From positions 1-64,000 of the forward strand of contig CAVSFF010000011.1 of NCBI GenBank assembly GCA_963727285.1: DNA of 64,000 nucleotides, in the 5' to 3' direction. The notes beneath the pieces were generated by a model. That model searched no databases. It saw only the letters and a list, made by a program, of their open reading frames with translations, and was not told where the DNA came from. A program made the position numbers and the translations under genes. Below, in pieces: positions 1 to 8,880 of this stretch (the first letter of the stretch is position 1; every line of letters starts with the position of its first letter). The DNA comes from CAITWD01 sp963727285. GTDB taxonomy: Bacteria; Actinomycetota; Thermoleophilia; Miltoncostaeales; Miltoncostaeaceae.

Positions 1-2170
1 CGCCGGCGGCCTCGGCCGCGGGGCCACCGGTGGCTGTGTTCCCCATCCCTGGGAGCCACTTCGCCGCGCCCCCGTGCCAGGATCACCTTCCGTGGCATCC
101 CCGCGGGCGCGCTCGGCACGATCGTCGTCACCGGCTCCCGGAGCGGCGCCGGGAGCGTGCGGGCCGACTCCGACGGGGAGGGCGGCAGCTTCCTGCCCGC
201 GGTCGCGTTCAAACCGGGCGAGGTCGTCACCGTCGCCACGGGGCTCGATGTGATCGGCGGGGCGAACGGCAGCTTCCAGTTCACGATCGCCGCCCCGGCG
301 GGCAGGATTCCGCCGGCCAACCGGCCGTCGGCGCCGCGCGTGCCCGGCGACGTGAACCGATTCCCCTCCCGGCCCGACCTGGCCCCCGCGGACGTCAGGG
401 TCCTCAAGACCAGTGCGCGAGAGGCGCCCGGCGACATCTTCGTGGCGCCCCAGGCCGGCCCGATCCAGGACGGGGTGATGATTCTCGGCTCTCCGGGCAT
501 GATCGGGGGTGACGACACACGAACACGCGTTTTCTTTCTGGCCCTCCGAACCGCGTCACCCGTATTCCGCCACGACGCTCGCTCGACCCCGGGATGACCC
601 GGTGCGCACGCACGGCAAACGGCGCAACGAGAAGGGAATGGAGCAGGCAGCTCCCCGGCACGCCACGACCCCCGTCAACGCGGGCAGCGACCCCGACGCC
701 CCCCAACGACGCCCTATGGGGCGAGTCTCGCCATGATCATCCGGATGCGCCTGCGCGCAGGCGCGGCCATCCCTGGCCGCTTGAGCACGCATCCGCTGTG
801 CCCACGATCGCCGGGCACGGGGCCCAGCGAGCAGTCCACAACCCAGCAGCAGAGGCGCACGCGACTTCCACCCTCCGCTCCGACGACCAAAAGCCCTGCT
901 CAGGACGGAATCTCGATCGAGAGTCACCCCCGATCATCCACGGAGCCCCTGATTCTCGGCCAGTCGGGCGGTCTCGTGTGGTTCAAGCCCGTCCCGGGAC
1001 AGGACTGGGCGACTTCCGGGTTCAGAGTTACCGGGGAGCGCCCGTGCTGACCTGGTGGCAGGGCAACGTCAACGCCGGCGTGGGCAATGGGCAGGACGAG
1101 ATCTACGGCACCCACTACTCCCAGATCGCCGTCGGACGAGCCGCCAACGGCCTCCGGGCGGACCTGCACGAGTTCCAGCTCACGGCGGCCGGGACCGCGC
1201 TGATCACCGCCTACTACCCCGTGCTCACCGACGCGTCGTCGGTGAGGAACGGACCCAGGCGTGCAATCGTGCTCGACTCCGTGGTGCAGGAGATCGACAT
1301 TCCCACCGGCCTGGTGCTGTTCCAATGGGACAGCCTCGACCACGTGCCGCTGACCGACACCGAAACGCCGTTCCCATCCCCACCACGAAGCATCCGTTTG
1401 ACTACTTCCACGTCAACTCGATCCAGCAGGACACCGACGGCAACCTGATCGTCTCCGCTCGCAACACCTGGGCGGCGTACAAGATCGACCACGCCGCCGG
1501 CGCGGTGATCTGGCGGCTCGGGGGCAAGCGCTCGAGCTTCCGAATGGGAGCGGGCACGCAGTTCGCCTTCCAGCATGACGTGCGCGTCCATCCGGGGAAC
1601 CTAGTGACGGTGTTCGATGACGGAGCGGGGCCGCCGACGGTGCAAAACCAGTCGCGGGCGCTGCTGCTCCGGCTTGACCCGGTGGGCATGACCGCCTCGC
1701 TCGTGTTCGCCGACGGCCACCGGTCGGGGCTGCTGGCGCAGTTCGAGGGTAACGACCAGCTGCTCCCGGGCGGCGACAACATGGTCGGCTGGCGGCAGCA
1801 GCCCTACTTCACCGAGTACAACTCGTTCGGCCAGACGCTGTTCGACGCGCGGTTCGTGGACGCGAACGCCAACTACCGCGCCTACCGGTTCCCCTGGACG
1901 GGAGCCCCGGAGACGGTGCCGGCAATGGCCGTGACGCGCTCGCACAGCGGCGAGACCGTGTACGCGAGCTGGAACGGAGCCACCAACGTGGCCGCGTGGC
2001 ACGTTCTGACCGGCACCAGCCCCGGCGCGCTGCGCGGCGCCATCACGGTCGCCAAGCGCGCGTTCGAGACCATCATCACGATCAAGCGGCGCGACCCCTA
2101 CGCCGCCGTTCAGGCGCTCGACAGCAGGGGCGCGGTGCTTGCGACCTCGAAGACCGTGCGCGTGCGCTGA
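1..2170 (+). pseudogene. Arylsulfotransferase (ASST) family protein, 5' partial, split by a MITE-like insertion
   Basis: ASST-family enzymes are beta-propeller proteins that move sulfate between phenolic compounds; Thermoleophilia carry many secreted paralogues. The frame is open from the window edge, so the N-terminus and any signal peptide are missing. Family features seen are GDIFVAPQAGPIQDGVMIL, GGLVWFKPVP, FRVQSYRGAPVLTWWQG, PFDYFHVNSIQQ and WRLGGKRSSF, followed by a beta-rich C-terminal domain ending in RVR. Reading is broken three ways. A 463-bp element sits at 487-949; removing it with one 8-bp repeat joins MIL to GQSGGLVW in the same frame. Single-base shifts also occur near 1010 and 1380. 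The two shifts may be sequence errors, but the insertion is a clean structural event, so the gene is probably dead. Family is sure; status is inferred. Confidence 0.85.
487..949. mobile_element. MITE-like non-autonomous element, ISL3-type ends
   Basis: The 463-bp insert has inverted ends of 27 bp (487-513 and 923-949) matching at 23 positions. Both begin GG, carry CTCCG, and share the exact 15-mer ATGATCGGGGGTGAC. It is flanked by an 8-bp direct repeat, TGATTCTC (479-486 and 950-957). Insert plus one repeat is 471 bp, and precise removal restores a perfect arylsulfotransferase reading frame. No transposase-like protein is readable inside on either strand. GG-CTC starting ends and an 8-bp duplication fit ISL3-family transposases, so mobilisation in trans by such an enzyme is the likely origin. 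That assignment is inference; IS256-type ends are the main alternative. Confidence 0.8.
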
Positions 2171-2213
2171 GAGCGTGTCTCAGGCGGTCGGCCTCGGCCG
2201 CGCGGTGAGGCCC

Positions 2214-2698
2214 TCAGCCCGCCCGGGCCGCGCGCCTGAGCGCCGCTCGCTCGCGCATCTGCTCGTGCTCGACCAGCCGCTTGAGCTGCTGCAGGCTGCG
2301 GCGTAGATGCCCGGACACGACCGGGCCGGCGATCCGCTCGGCGATCCAGCCCGTGAGGCCGGCGCCGGCGACGCCGTAGGCGAGCCGCAGCTCGACCCGC
2401 GTGCGACCGTCGGCCGCCGTGCGCAGCCGCCAGCGTCCGCGCTGGTCGAGCCCCGTGACCGACGTCCAGGCCATGTCGCGCGGCGCGTGGAACTCGACGA
2501 TCTCGATCAGGCCGCCGACCTCCGCGGAGCCGACCCGGAGCAGCATCCGGTAGCGCGCCCGAGTCCGATCGGGTGATCGCCGGCCACCTCCCAGCGGGTC
2601 ACCCCGGACATGAAGCTGAGCATGCGCTCGGGGTCGGAGATGATGCTCCAGACGGCCTCCGGCGGCGCGGAGACGGTGGCCCGGGCCGCGACCCTCAT
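2214..2698 (-). CDS. SRPBCC (START/polyketide-cyclase fold) protein
   Basis: A small ligand-binding protein of about 160 residues. The N-terminus MRVAARATVSAPPEAVWSII is the classic first strand and helix of the SRPBCC fold, and the C-terminal half holds the long helix (residues about 120-150, LRRSLQQLKRLVEHE). A single-base frame break lies near 2555, between GDHPIGLG and MLLRVGSAEVGG. Its start overlaps the stop of the upstream acyltransferase by ATGA (2695-2698), so the two are translationally coupled. The hydrophobic-cavity fold next to an acyltransferase suggests a lipid-related ligand; no catalytic residues can be assigned. Confidence 0.75.
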
Positions 2699-3633
2699 CC
2701 CAGGACGGGCAGCCGGCGCTCGGCGGCCAGCGCGTCGAGCGTTTCCTGCATCAGCCGGATCAGGTGGTCGTAGACCTCGTCGAGGTCCGGCTCGGGTCCG
2801 AACTCGGCCCGCAGGTCGATCGCCGGCAGCGTCTCGATCGTGATCTTGGCCGGCAGCGGCAGGTGCCCGAGCATGTCGCCGACGTTGATCCCCCACGGCA
2901 GCGCCAGCGAGATCGGAAGCACCTTGAGTCGGAACAGCCGGTCGAGGGCGAGCAGATGCGCGAGCCGCTCACCCCGGGTCAGGAACAGGGCGGTCTCCTG
3001 GCCCCCGATCGAGACCACCGGGACGATCGGCACGTCCTGCTCGAGCGCCAGGCGGATGAAGCCCTTGCGGCGATCGAAGTCGACCCGGTTGCGCTGCCAG
3101 CTCGGTCGGTGGACCTCGTAGTCCCCGCCCGGATACACCAGCAGCGCGGCGCCGGTCTCGAGCGCCTTGGTCGCGTTCGCCGGCGACGCGGCGACGGTGC
3201 CGAACTTCCGCAGCGAGCCCAGCGCCGGCATCGAGAGCACGAGGTTGTGGGCGAGCTGGTAGAAGGCGCGCTCGACGCCGAAGTACGTGTTGAAGGCGAG
3301 CGTGAACACGATCGTGTCGGGCGTCATGTTGCCGCCTGAGTGGTTGCCGACCAGCAGCACCGGTCCCGAGTCGGGGATGTTGCCCAGCCCGCGCACCTCG
3401 CCGCGGTACCACAGGCTGGCCAGAAGCCACATCAGCGGCAGCCGCTCGCGGATGAAGTCGGGATCGCGCTCGTCGAGGTCGGCGCGCGGGATGCGGCGCT
3501 GCGCCTGCTCGGCGACGCCGCGCATGACCCGGGTGAGCAGCGACGGCGCCGGCTTCCCGTTCGAGCTCGCCTCGTCGCTCGCCGCCACGTGGCCGTTGCG
3601 CCGCGCTCCGGTGGCAACTCCCATCTGAGTCAT
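2695..3633 (-). CDS. Lysophospholipid/glycerol-3-phosphate acyltransferase family (PlsC-like)
   Basis: A membrane-associated acyltransferase of about 312 residues, predicted to move a fatty acyl chain onto a glycerophospholipid or related alcohol. The NHSGGNMTPDT stretch matches the NHxxxxD catalytic box, and VYPGGDYEVHRP matches the phosphate-binding block of the PlsC/diacylglycerol-acyltransferase-like group. I chose the ATG at 3633 (MTQMGVATG) because upstream codons in frame look non-coding. The stop overlaps the START-like gene by 4 nt. Downstream of it lies the SCP2-hydrolase gene, so the neighbourhood is lipid-related. The substrate cannot be read from the sequence. Confidence 0.82.
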   Translation of the reverse strand: MTQMGVATGARRNGHVAASDEASSNGKPAPSLLTRVMRGVAEQAQRRIPRADLDERDPDFIRERLPLMWLLASLWYRGEVRGLGNIPDSGPVLLVGNHSGGNMTPDTIVFTLAFNTYFGVERAFYQLAHNLVLSMPALGSLRKFGTVAASPANATKALETGAALLVYPGGDYEVHRPSWQRNRVDFDRRKGFIRLALEQDVPIVPVVSIGGQETALFLTRGERLAHLLALDRLFRLKVLPISLALPWGINVGDMLGHLPLPAKITIETLPAIDLRAEFGPEPDLDEVYDHLIRLMQETLDALAAERRLPVLG

Positions 3634-3880
3634 GAGCCTGATGTTACTTGCGAAGTCGGGGCGGGCGGGACCAGCCATGGAAGCCCGATGGATGCGGTGG
3701 AGGCGGCGGGTGGTGACGCGCCGGCTGGCAATGCTGACGCTGAGCCCGAGATCGTTGAGCTGCTCCGGCACTGTCTGCCATGCGTACTGGCGTGCGAACA
3801 GTACGGCGCGGCCGCGGGTCCTTGTGATCCACGCCCCCATCGTCGCGCGACTCGCCCAACCTGGATCGACCCGGTCTCCC

Positions 3881-5151
3881 TCAGGCCGCTGCGCTGCGAC
3901 GCAAGGGCAGCGCGGGCGTCCCGACCCTCGCCGCGTCGTCGGCGCGGGCGAAGAAGCTCATAAGGAGCTCGTTCGTGTGCGCCGGGCGCTCGACCTGGGG
4001 CACGTGACCACAGGACTCGAGCACGACCTGCTCGGCGCCCGGCAGCCATTTGCGCACATGCCGGCTGAAACCGGCCGGGATCAGCGTGTCGTGGCTGCCC
4101 CACACGAGCAGGGCCGGGGGCTGCAGCGTCGAGAGCCGGGGAGAAGCCGCTGCGCCCGAACGGGGCCTCGAGATAGATGTTGCGCGCGCAGGAGAGGAAC
4201 GCGTACCGGGCGCCGGCGGAGTGATAGATGCGACGGAACTCGTCGACCATCAGGTCGCCCACCGCCGGGTCGACCATCCCATCGAAGAAGATGCTGAAGA
4301 ACTGCGCCGCGACCAGCGAGCGGCGCAAGCCGTGGGGCAGGAATCCGAACTCGGTCGCAGCAGCCGCACGATCGGGTGAAATCCGCGCTTGACCCACGCC
4401 ACGGCCGGGCACAGCAGACCCAGCGCACCGACTCGCTCGGGCGTGATCAGGCCCATCTCGATCGCCACGCGCCCGCCCATCGAGTTGCCCACCAGGTGCG
4501 CGCGGTCGATCTCGAGCCGGTCCATCAGGCCGATCATCAGCTCCGCGAACCAGCGCGCGTCGTAGCCGCCGGTGGCCGGCTTGCTCGAGGATCCGAAGCC
4601 AGGCAGGTCGGGGGCGTGGACGCGATAGCGGCTGCTGAGCGCGGCCGCGGTCTCGAACAGCGACGCGCGGGTCCCGCCGAGCCCGTGCGCAGCAGCACGT
4701 CGGGGCCCTCGCCCATCGTCAGCGTGGAGATACGGTGACGACCGACGGGAACGTCGCGGATCTGCAGCAGCGGCGGGCGCCCGTTGGGGAGCCGGAACAT
4801 GCCCTCGAAGGCGACCGCGTGGTCGAGGTTGCCGCGGACGGCCAGCAGCCGGCGCTGGAATGCCTCGACCCCGGAGAACTCGCCCTCGCGCAGGCGCATC
4901 CAGGTATCGGAGTCGGTCGTGAGCGTCACGTCCGGCTGGCGGCGCGTCGCGCCCTTGCGGACGCGCGCTCCGTGTCGCGTGCAGCGGACCTCCCACGTGT
5001 GGCCCAGATCGCCGAGCCGGACGTGGTAGGTGGCGTCGAAGCTCTCGTCCGCACCGAGGTAGCGATCCGGCAGCGAGCGGAAGGCCGTATCCACCAGCGC
5101 CAGGCGCTCGGAGTGCGGGAGCTTGCCAGGCACGGCGGGCACCCTATCCAT
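3881..5151 (-). CDS. SCP2 (sterol-carrier) domain fused to alpha/beta-hydrolase
   Basis: About 420 residues once three frame breaks (near 4690, 4360 and 4100) are bridged. Residues 1-130 (LGHTWEVRCTRHGARVRKGA, DVTLTTDSDTWMRLREGEFS) are a sterol-carrier/SCP2-like lipid-binding domain. Then comes an alpha/beta-hydrolase: HAPDLPGFGSSSKP, the nucleophile elbow GNSMGG (Ser), GSHDTLIPAGF with the acid Asp region, and ESCGHVPQVERP supplying His. The set resembles esterases and C-C hydrolases acting on lipids. It starts at ATG 5151 next to cysS reading the other way. With three breaks in one gene it could be decaying, but the catalytic triad motifs are all kept, favouring sequence error. Confidence 0.75.
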
Positions 5152-5194
5152 CGCTCAGGGCGGATGCGTCGCCGGGCGCTAGTGTTGCCGCACT

Positions 5195-5400
5195 TTGCGC
5201 ACAGTCCGCCTCCACGACACGCGCACCGGCGAGGTGCGAGAGCTCGTCCCGCGACAGCCCGGCAAGGTCGGGATCTATGCCTGCGGGCCCACTGTCTACG
5301 GTCGCATCCATGTCGGAAACGCTCGTCCCTTCGTCGTCTTCTCACTGCTCAAGCGATTCCTGGAGCGCGAGGGGTACATCGTAACATTCGTGGCAAACGT
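5195..5400 (+). pseudogene. cysS: Cysteinyl-tRNA synthetase (CysS), N-terminal fragment only
   Basis: TTG start at 5195 (MRTVRLHDTRTGEVRELVP) leads into GKVGIYACGPTVYGRIHVGNARPF, which holds the zinc-binding Cys and the class-I HIGH box (HVGN) of CysS/MshC. Homology stops after about 68 codons at VTFVANV, where CysS should continue TDVDDK. The next bases belong to the minus-strand SLH-domain gene. A functional synthetase of about 460 residues is therefore not encoded here. Either a deletion or inversion truncated the gene, or the assembly joined two distant pieces. The essential copy would have to lie elsewhere. Confidence 0.8.
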
Positions 5401-5745
5401 CAGCAGGCGCGTGGAGCTCACCCAGGCGATCGCCGTCGCGTCGGGGTCGGACGCTGCGACGTCCGGGGGCCGGCGCAGTCCGGCCGGCGGTGCCTCGCCA
5501 CGGTTGCGCAGAATCTCGGCGAGTCCGCGCGCGAGCTCCCGCCGGGTCGCGAGCCTGCCGAGGCGGGTCTGGTCGCCGGCCGGCCAGCCGTGACGGGCGA
5601 CCATGTCCCGGATCGCCGGGACCGCCCAGTTCCAGCCGGGATCGGTGGCCGACGGCGCCGCGGACGCCGCCCAGGGGGCGACGGCCGCGGCCGCGCAGAC
5701 GGCGACACAGGCAACAGCGGTGAGATGTCCGGTACGGCGGGCCAC
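5400..5745 (-). pseudogene. Secreted SLH-domain protein, N-terminal fragment
   Basis: ATG 5745 opens a signal peptide (RTGHLTAVACVAVCAAAAVAPWAASA) followed by one S-layer-homology-like repeat: WAVPAIRDMVARHGW, ATRRELARGLAEIL and AIAWVSSTRLL. After about 115 codons the protein sequence turns into antisense of the cysS fragment, so the gene has lost its 3' part at the same point as cysS. SLH repeats bind secondary cell-wall polymers or act as surface anchors. The SLH assignment rests on the W-AI and AxRxELA patterns and is moderately sure. Confidence 0.6.
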
Positions 5746-5876
5746 ACACGCTGTATCGGACTCCGTCGCGGCGGAAATGACGTACGGTCGATCGGTGAAT
5801 CGTAAGCGTTTTGTGAGGTGGCGCGGTCACGTGCCGCGCTCCGGGCGCACGTGACGGTTCCCCCGGGAAACCGGGG

Positions 5877-7223
5877 TCAGGCGGGTTCGGGTACCACGTC
5901 GCCGTCGGCGACCGGAATGCGCAGATCGAACTCCGCGCCGCCGCCCTCGGGGTGGACGAGGGTCACCTCGCCACCGTGGGCGATCGCCACCTGGCGCACG
6001 ATCGCAAGCCCCAGCCCCGATCCCGGGCGGGAGCGGGCGTCGGGCCCGCGCCAGAAGCGCGCGAAGACCTGCGCGTCCTCGTCGGCGGGGATCCCCGGGC
6101 CGTGGTCGCGGACCGTGACGACGCCGCCGGCGACGGTGACGTCGACCGTGCCGCCACCGTGCTTGACGCCGTTGTCGATCAGGTTCCCGACCGCGCGCCC
6201 GAGCGCGTCGGGGTCGCCCAGCACGGCGGTCGGCTCGCTCGCGACGGTGATCTTGGCGTCCGGCCACCAGGCACGGGCGCGAAGGACGGCCTCGTCGACC
6301 AGATCGTCGAGGCGCACGGGTACGGGATTCACCAGCGTCCGCTCGCCGCGGGCCATCAATACGAGATCCCCGACGAGTCCGCCGACGCCGTCGAGCTGGA
6401 CGGTGAGGTCCTCGGTCAGGCGCCTGCGGTCCTCGGGGTCGAGCTCGGCGCCGGACGCCAGAAGCTCGACGTTCGCGCGCAGCGCCGTGAGCGGGGTCCG
6501 CAGTTCATGGGAGGCGTCGGCGATCAGCTGATCCTGGGCGTTGCGCGCCTGTTCGAGGCCTTCGAGCATCTCGTTGAAGCGGCGGGCGAGCAGGGCCGGC
6601 TCGTCGTGGCCCGTGACCGGGATGCGGTGGGAGAGGTCACCGGTGCGCGCCACGTGATCGACATCGCTCGCAAGCGCGGTCACCGGGCGGATGCCGCCGG
6701 CCGCGACGACGGCGCCGGCGATCGCGGCGATCGCGATCCCCACAAGGCTGATGATGACCAGCTCCTGGCGCAGGTTGGCGAGCGTCTGGTCGACCTGTGT
6801 GAGCGGCTGTGCCACCTGCAGGGCGATGCCGGAGGCGACGGGCACCGCCAGCACGCGCAGGGCCACGCCGTCGGGGGTCGTGACCTCGCCGAACTGCGGC
6901 GAGCTTCCGGTGCGGGCGACGGTCGTCGCGGCATCGGCGACCGGCAGGGCGGCCGTCTGGGAGTTGTAGTGCACGGTCTCGCCGGCGGCGTTGACCAGCT
7001 GGAAGGCACCGCCGGCCCCGCCGTAATCGCCCGCCTGCGGGCCGGTGGGGCCGCCGTCGGGACCGAACCGGTGCAGGGCGGCGTTGGCCTGCTGCACCAG
7101 CTGGGTGTCGATCTGGCTGTGCAGGGTCGACGACGTCGCGCTGTAGGCGGCGAATGCCGCCAGCACGATCGCGATCGCCACCGCGGCGGCGGTGGCGAGG
7201 GTGATGCGGGTGCGAAGGGTCAT
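5877..7223 (-). CDS. Sensor histidine kinase (HAMP, HisKA, HATPase)
   Basis: A membrane sensor of 448 residues. TM1 lies at residues 8-30 and TM2 around 153-177, enclosing an extracytoplasmic sensor loop of about 120 residues. Then come HAMP, the dimerisation/phosphoacceptor box ADASHELRTPL (His239), and ATP-binding motifs NLIDNGVKHG (N box), DHGPGIPADE (G1) and GSGLGLAIVRQVA (G2). It partners the response regulator just upstream, whose stop overlaps this start by 4 nt (7220-7223). The architecture is that of MprB/CseC-type envelope-stress kinases. The stimulus is unknown. Confidence 0.93.
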   Translation of the reverse strand: MTLRTRITLATAAAVAIAIVLAAFAAYSATSSTLHSQIDTQLVQQANAALHRFGPDGGPTGPQAGDYGGAGGAFQLVNAAGETVHYNSQTAALPVADAATTVARTGSSPQFGEVTTPDGVALRVLAVPVASGIALQVAQPLTQVDQTLANLRQELVIISLVGIAIAAIAGAVVAAGGIRPVTALASDVDHVARTGDLSHRIPVTGHDEPALLARRFNEMLEGLEQARNAQDQLIADASHELRTPLTALRANVELLASGAELDPEDRRRLTEDLTVQLDGVGGLVGDLVLMARGERTLVNPVPVRLDDLVDEAVLRARAWWPDAKITVASEPTAVLGDPDALGRAVGNLIDNGVKHGGGTVDVTVAGGVVTVRDHGPGIPADEDAQVFARFWRGPDARSRPGSGLGLAIVRQVAIAHGGEVTLVHPEGGGAEFDLRIPVADGDVVPEPA

Positions 7224-7897
7224 CTCTCCCGGAGGGCGTAGCCGAATCCGCGCACGGTGTGGATCAGGCGGGGCTCCCCGCCCGCCTCGAGCTTCCGGCG
7301 CAGGTAGCCGACGTAGACCTCGACGCCGTTGGAGGATGTCCGCGCGTCCATGCCCCAGACGCGGTCCATGATCACCTCGCGCGTCAGCACGCGGTCCGGG
7401 TTGCGCAAGAACAGCTCGAGCATCAGGAACTCGGTGCGGGTGAGCTCCAGCTCGCGGTCCCCGCGGCGCGCCGTCAGGGATGCGAAATCCAGCGACAGGT
7501 CGGCATAGGCGAGACCGTTGGCCTCGGCGTCGTTCGGGTCGCTGCCGCGTCGCAGGAGCGCCCGGATGCGGGCGAGCAGCTCCGTCAGCGCGAACGGCTT
7601 GACCAGGTAATCGTCGGCCCCTGCGTCAAGCCCCTCCACGCGGTCCTCGACGGCGTCGCGGGCGGTGAGCATCAGGATCGGCGTGCGGTCGCCGCGACGC
7701 CGCAGCGTCCGGCAGACCTCGAAGCCGGAGATGTCCGGGAGGTTGACATCCAGCACAATGGCATCGGGTTCTCCCGATGCCATTGCCAGCCCCTCGGCGC
7801 CGCAGACGGCGCTGTCGGTGGCGTACCCGTTGGCCCGCAGCGCCCGGTCGAGGGAGCTGTGGACCCGCGGATCGTCTTCCACGATGAGGACACGCAT
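7220..7897 (-). CDS. OmpR/PhoB-family response regulator
   Basis: 225 residues. The receiver domain has the acidic pair ED8-D9, phospho-acceptor Asp50 (LDVNLPD), Thr in LMLTARD and Lys in YLVKPF. The C-terminal winged-helix DNA-binding domain includes LTRTEFLMLELF, REVIMDRVWG and YVGYLRRKLEAG, ending FGYALRER. It is first in an operon with the kinase (4-nt overlap). A hairpin at 7918-7941 separates it from the secreted GXX-tail gene upstream on the same strand. That gene is a plausible target by position only. Confidence 0.94.
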   Translation of the reverse strand: MRVLIVEDDPRVHSSLDRALRANGYATDSAVCGAEGLAMASGEPDAIVLDVNLPDISGFEVCRTLRRRGDRTPILMLTARDAVEDRVEGLDAGADDYLVKPFALTELLARIRALLRRGSDPNDAEANGLAYADLSLDFASLTARRGDRELELTRTEFLMLELFLRNPDRVLTREVIMDRVWGMDARTSSNGVEVYVGYLRRKLEAGGEPRLIHTVRGFGYALRER

Positions 7898-7917
7898 GCC
7901 TACATCGTGCCGTATGG

Positions 7918-7941
7918 GCCGGGCGGGTGGGCCCGCCCGGC
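7918..7941 (-). terminator. Perfect 10-bp hairpin between secreted-protein and regulator genes
   Basis: GCCGGGCGGG (7918-7927) and CCCGCCCGGC (7932-7941) form a perfect 10-bp stem with a 4-nt loop. It lies 29 nt past the stop of the minus-strand secreted-protein gene and just ahead of the response-regulator start. No U-tract follows, as is common for actinobacterial terminators. It could also act as an operator or leader hairpin for the regulator gene. Confidence 0.55.
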
Positions 7942-7969
7942 CGTCGTCGGGCCGGTTCGGGGCATCCGC

Positions 7970-8767
7970 TTAGGCGTTCGGCGGGAAGACCGGTGCGTTG
8001 CCGGTGGCCCCGGTGCCGCCCGTGGACCCTGTGGCTCCGGGGGGACCCCAGTGGCCGCGCGGACCCATGTGGCCGGGACCGCCCGGTCCGCCCGGACCGA
8101 ACCCGAAACCGAGCCCGAGTCCCGGACCGTCGCCGGGCTGCCGGGTCTTGGCCTCGGCCAGGATCTTGTCGGCCTGGGCCTGGGTGAGCCGACCCTTGGC
8201 GACGTCGGTCTTCAGGTGGGCGGTCAGGTTGGTGATCTCGATCGACTTGAGCACCGTGTCGAAGGTGCCGTTGGCGGCCGCGGCCTTCAGGGCATCCGCC
8301 TGGGCCTGGGTGATGACGTTGTTGGTGACGAGCGTCGGCAGGTTCTTGATCAGGATCTGCTGGCGCGCGGCGTCCTCGGCGGCCTTGAGCTGGGTCGTCG
8401 TCACCCCGAGCTTGGCGGCGAGGGCGGCCTGCTCGGCGGCTTCGTGGGCGGCACGGGCGCCGGCGGTGGCACCGGTCGCACCCGGCGTCGGCGGTGTGAA
8501 CGATCCGCGCACGGACTGCTCGGCGGCCTCGAACTTGGCGGTGGTGATGCCGAGCTTCGCCGCGATCGCCGCGTCGTAGCCGGACCGGTCACCGCGTCCG
8601 AAGCCCGGATGCCCGGTCGGGCCGCCCGGGAAGGCGCGGTGGACGGACTGTGACGGGCTCGAGCCGCTCGCGGCCTGGGCAATCACCGGGATGGCGACGG
8701 CGCCTGCGGCGACGGCGCCCGCGATGGCCCCGAGGGCGAGCTTGCGTCGGCTGGACGGTCGTTCCAT
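7970..8767 (-). CDS. Secreted protein with paired helical repeats and collagen-like tail
   Basis: 265 residues from ATG 8767, preceded by AAGGAGACC. An N-terminal signal sequence (RRKLALGAIAGAVAAGAVAIPVIAQA) is followed by a region with two similar Lys-rich helical units: AAIAAKLGITTAKFEAAEQ and AALAAKLGVTTTQLKAAED. These resemble repeats seen in actinobacterial ClpA-N/DUF-type periplasmic proteins. Further helices (VITQAQADALKAA, RLTQAQADKILAEA) follow, and the tail is Gly-rich with GXX triplets (GPPGATGSTGGTGATG). No enzyme motif is present. It is likely an exported structural or sensor-linked protein, and its place upstream of a two-component system suggests regulation by it. Confidence 0.75.
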   Translation of the reverse strand: MERPSSRRKLALGAIAGAVAAGAVAIPVIAQAASGSSPSQSVHRAFPGGPTGHPGFGRGDRSGYDAAIAAKLGITTAKFEAAEQSVRGSFTPPTPGATGATAGARAAHEAAEQAALAAKLGVTTTQLKAAEDAARQQILIKNLPTLVTNNVITQAQADALKAAAANGTFDTVLKSIEITNLTAHLKTDVAKGRLTQAQADKILAEAKTRQPGDGPGLGLGFGFGPGGPGGPGHMGPRGHWGPPGATGSTGGTGATGNAPVFPPNA

Positions 8768-8880
8768 GGTGGTGGTCTCCTTGGTCGGGTGGAGCGCCGA
8801 GGCCGCATCGCCTTGGCGTCGCACTCAACGATGCGGGACCAACATGAATGGGACCTGAGAGCCGTGTTGCGGTGCGGTGG

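Noticed and set aside
3634..3880. N-terminal extension of the acyltransferase gene up to 3840
   Set aside because: Residues encoded upstream of 3633 are Arg-rich and unlike the family; the gap is better treated as intergenic.
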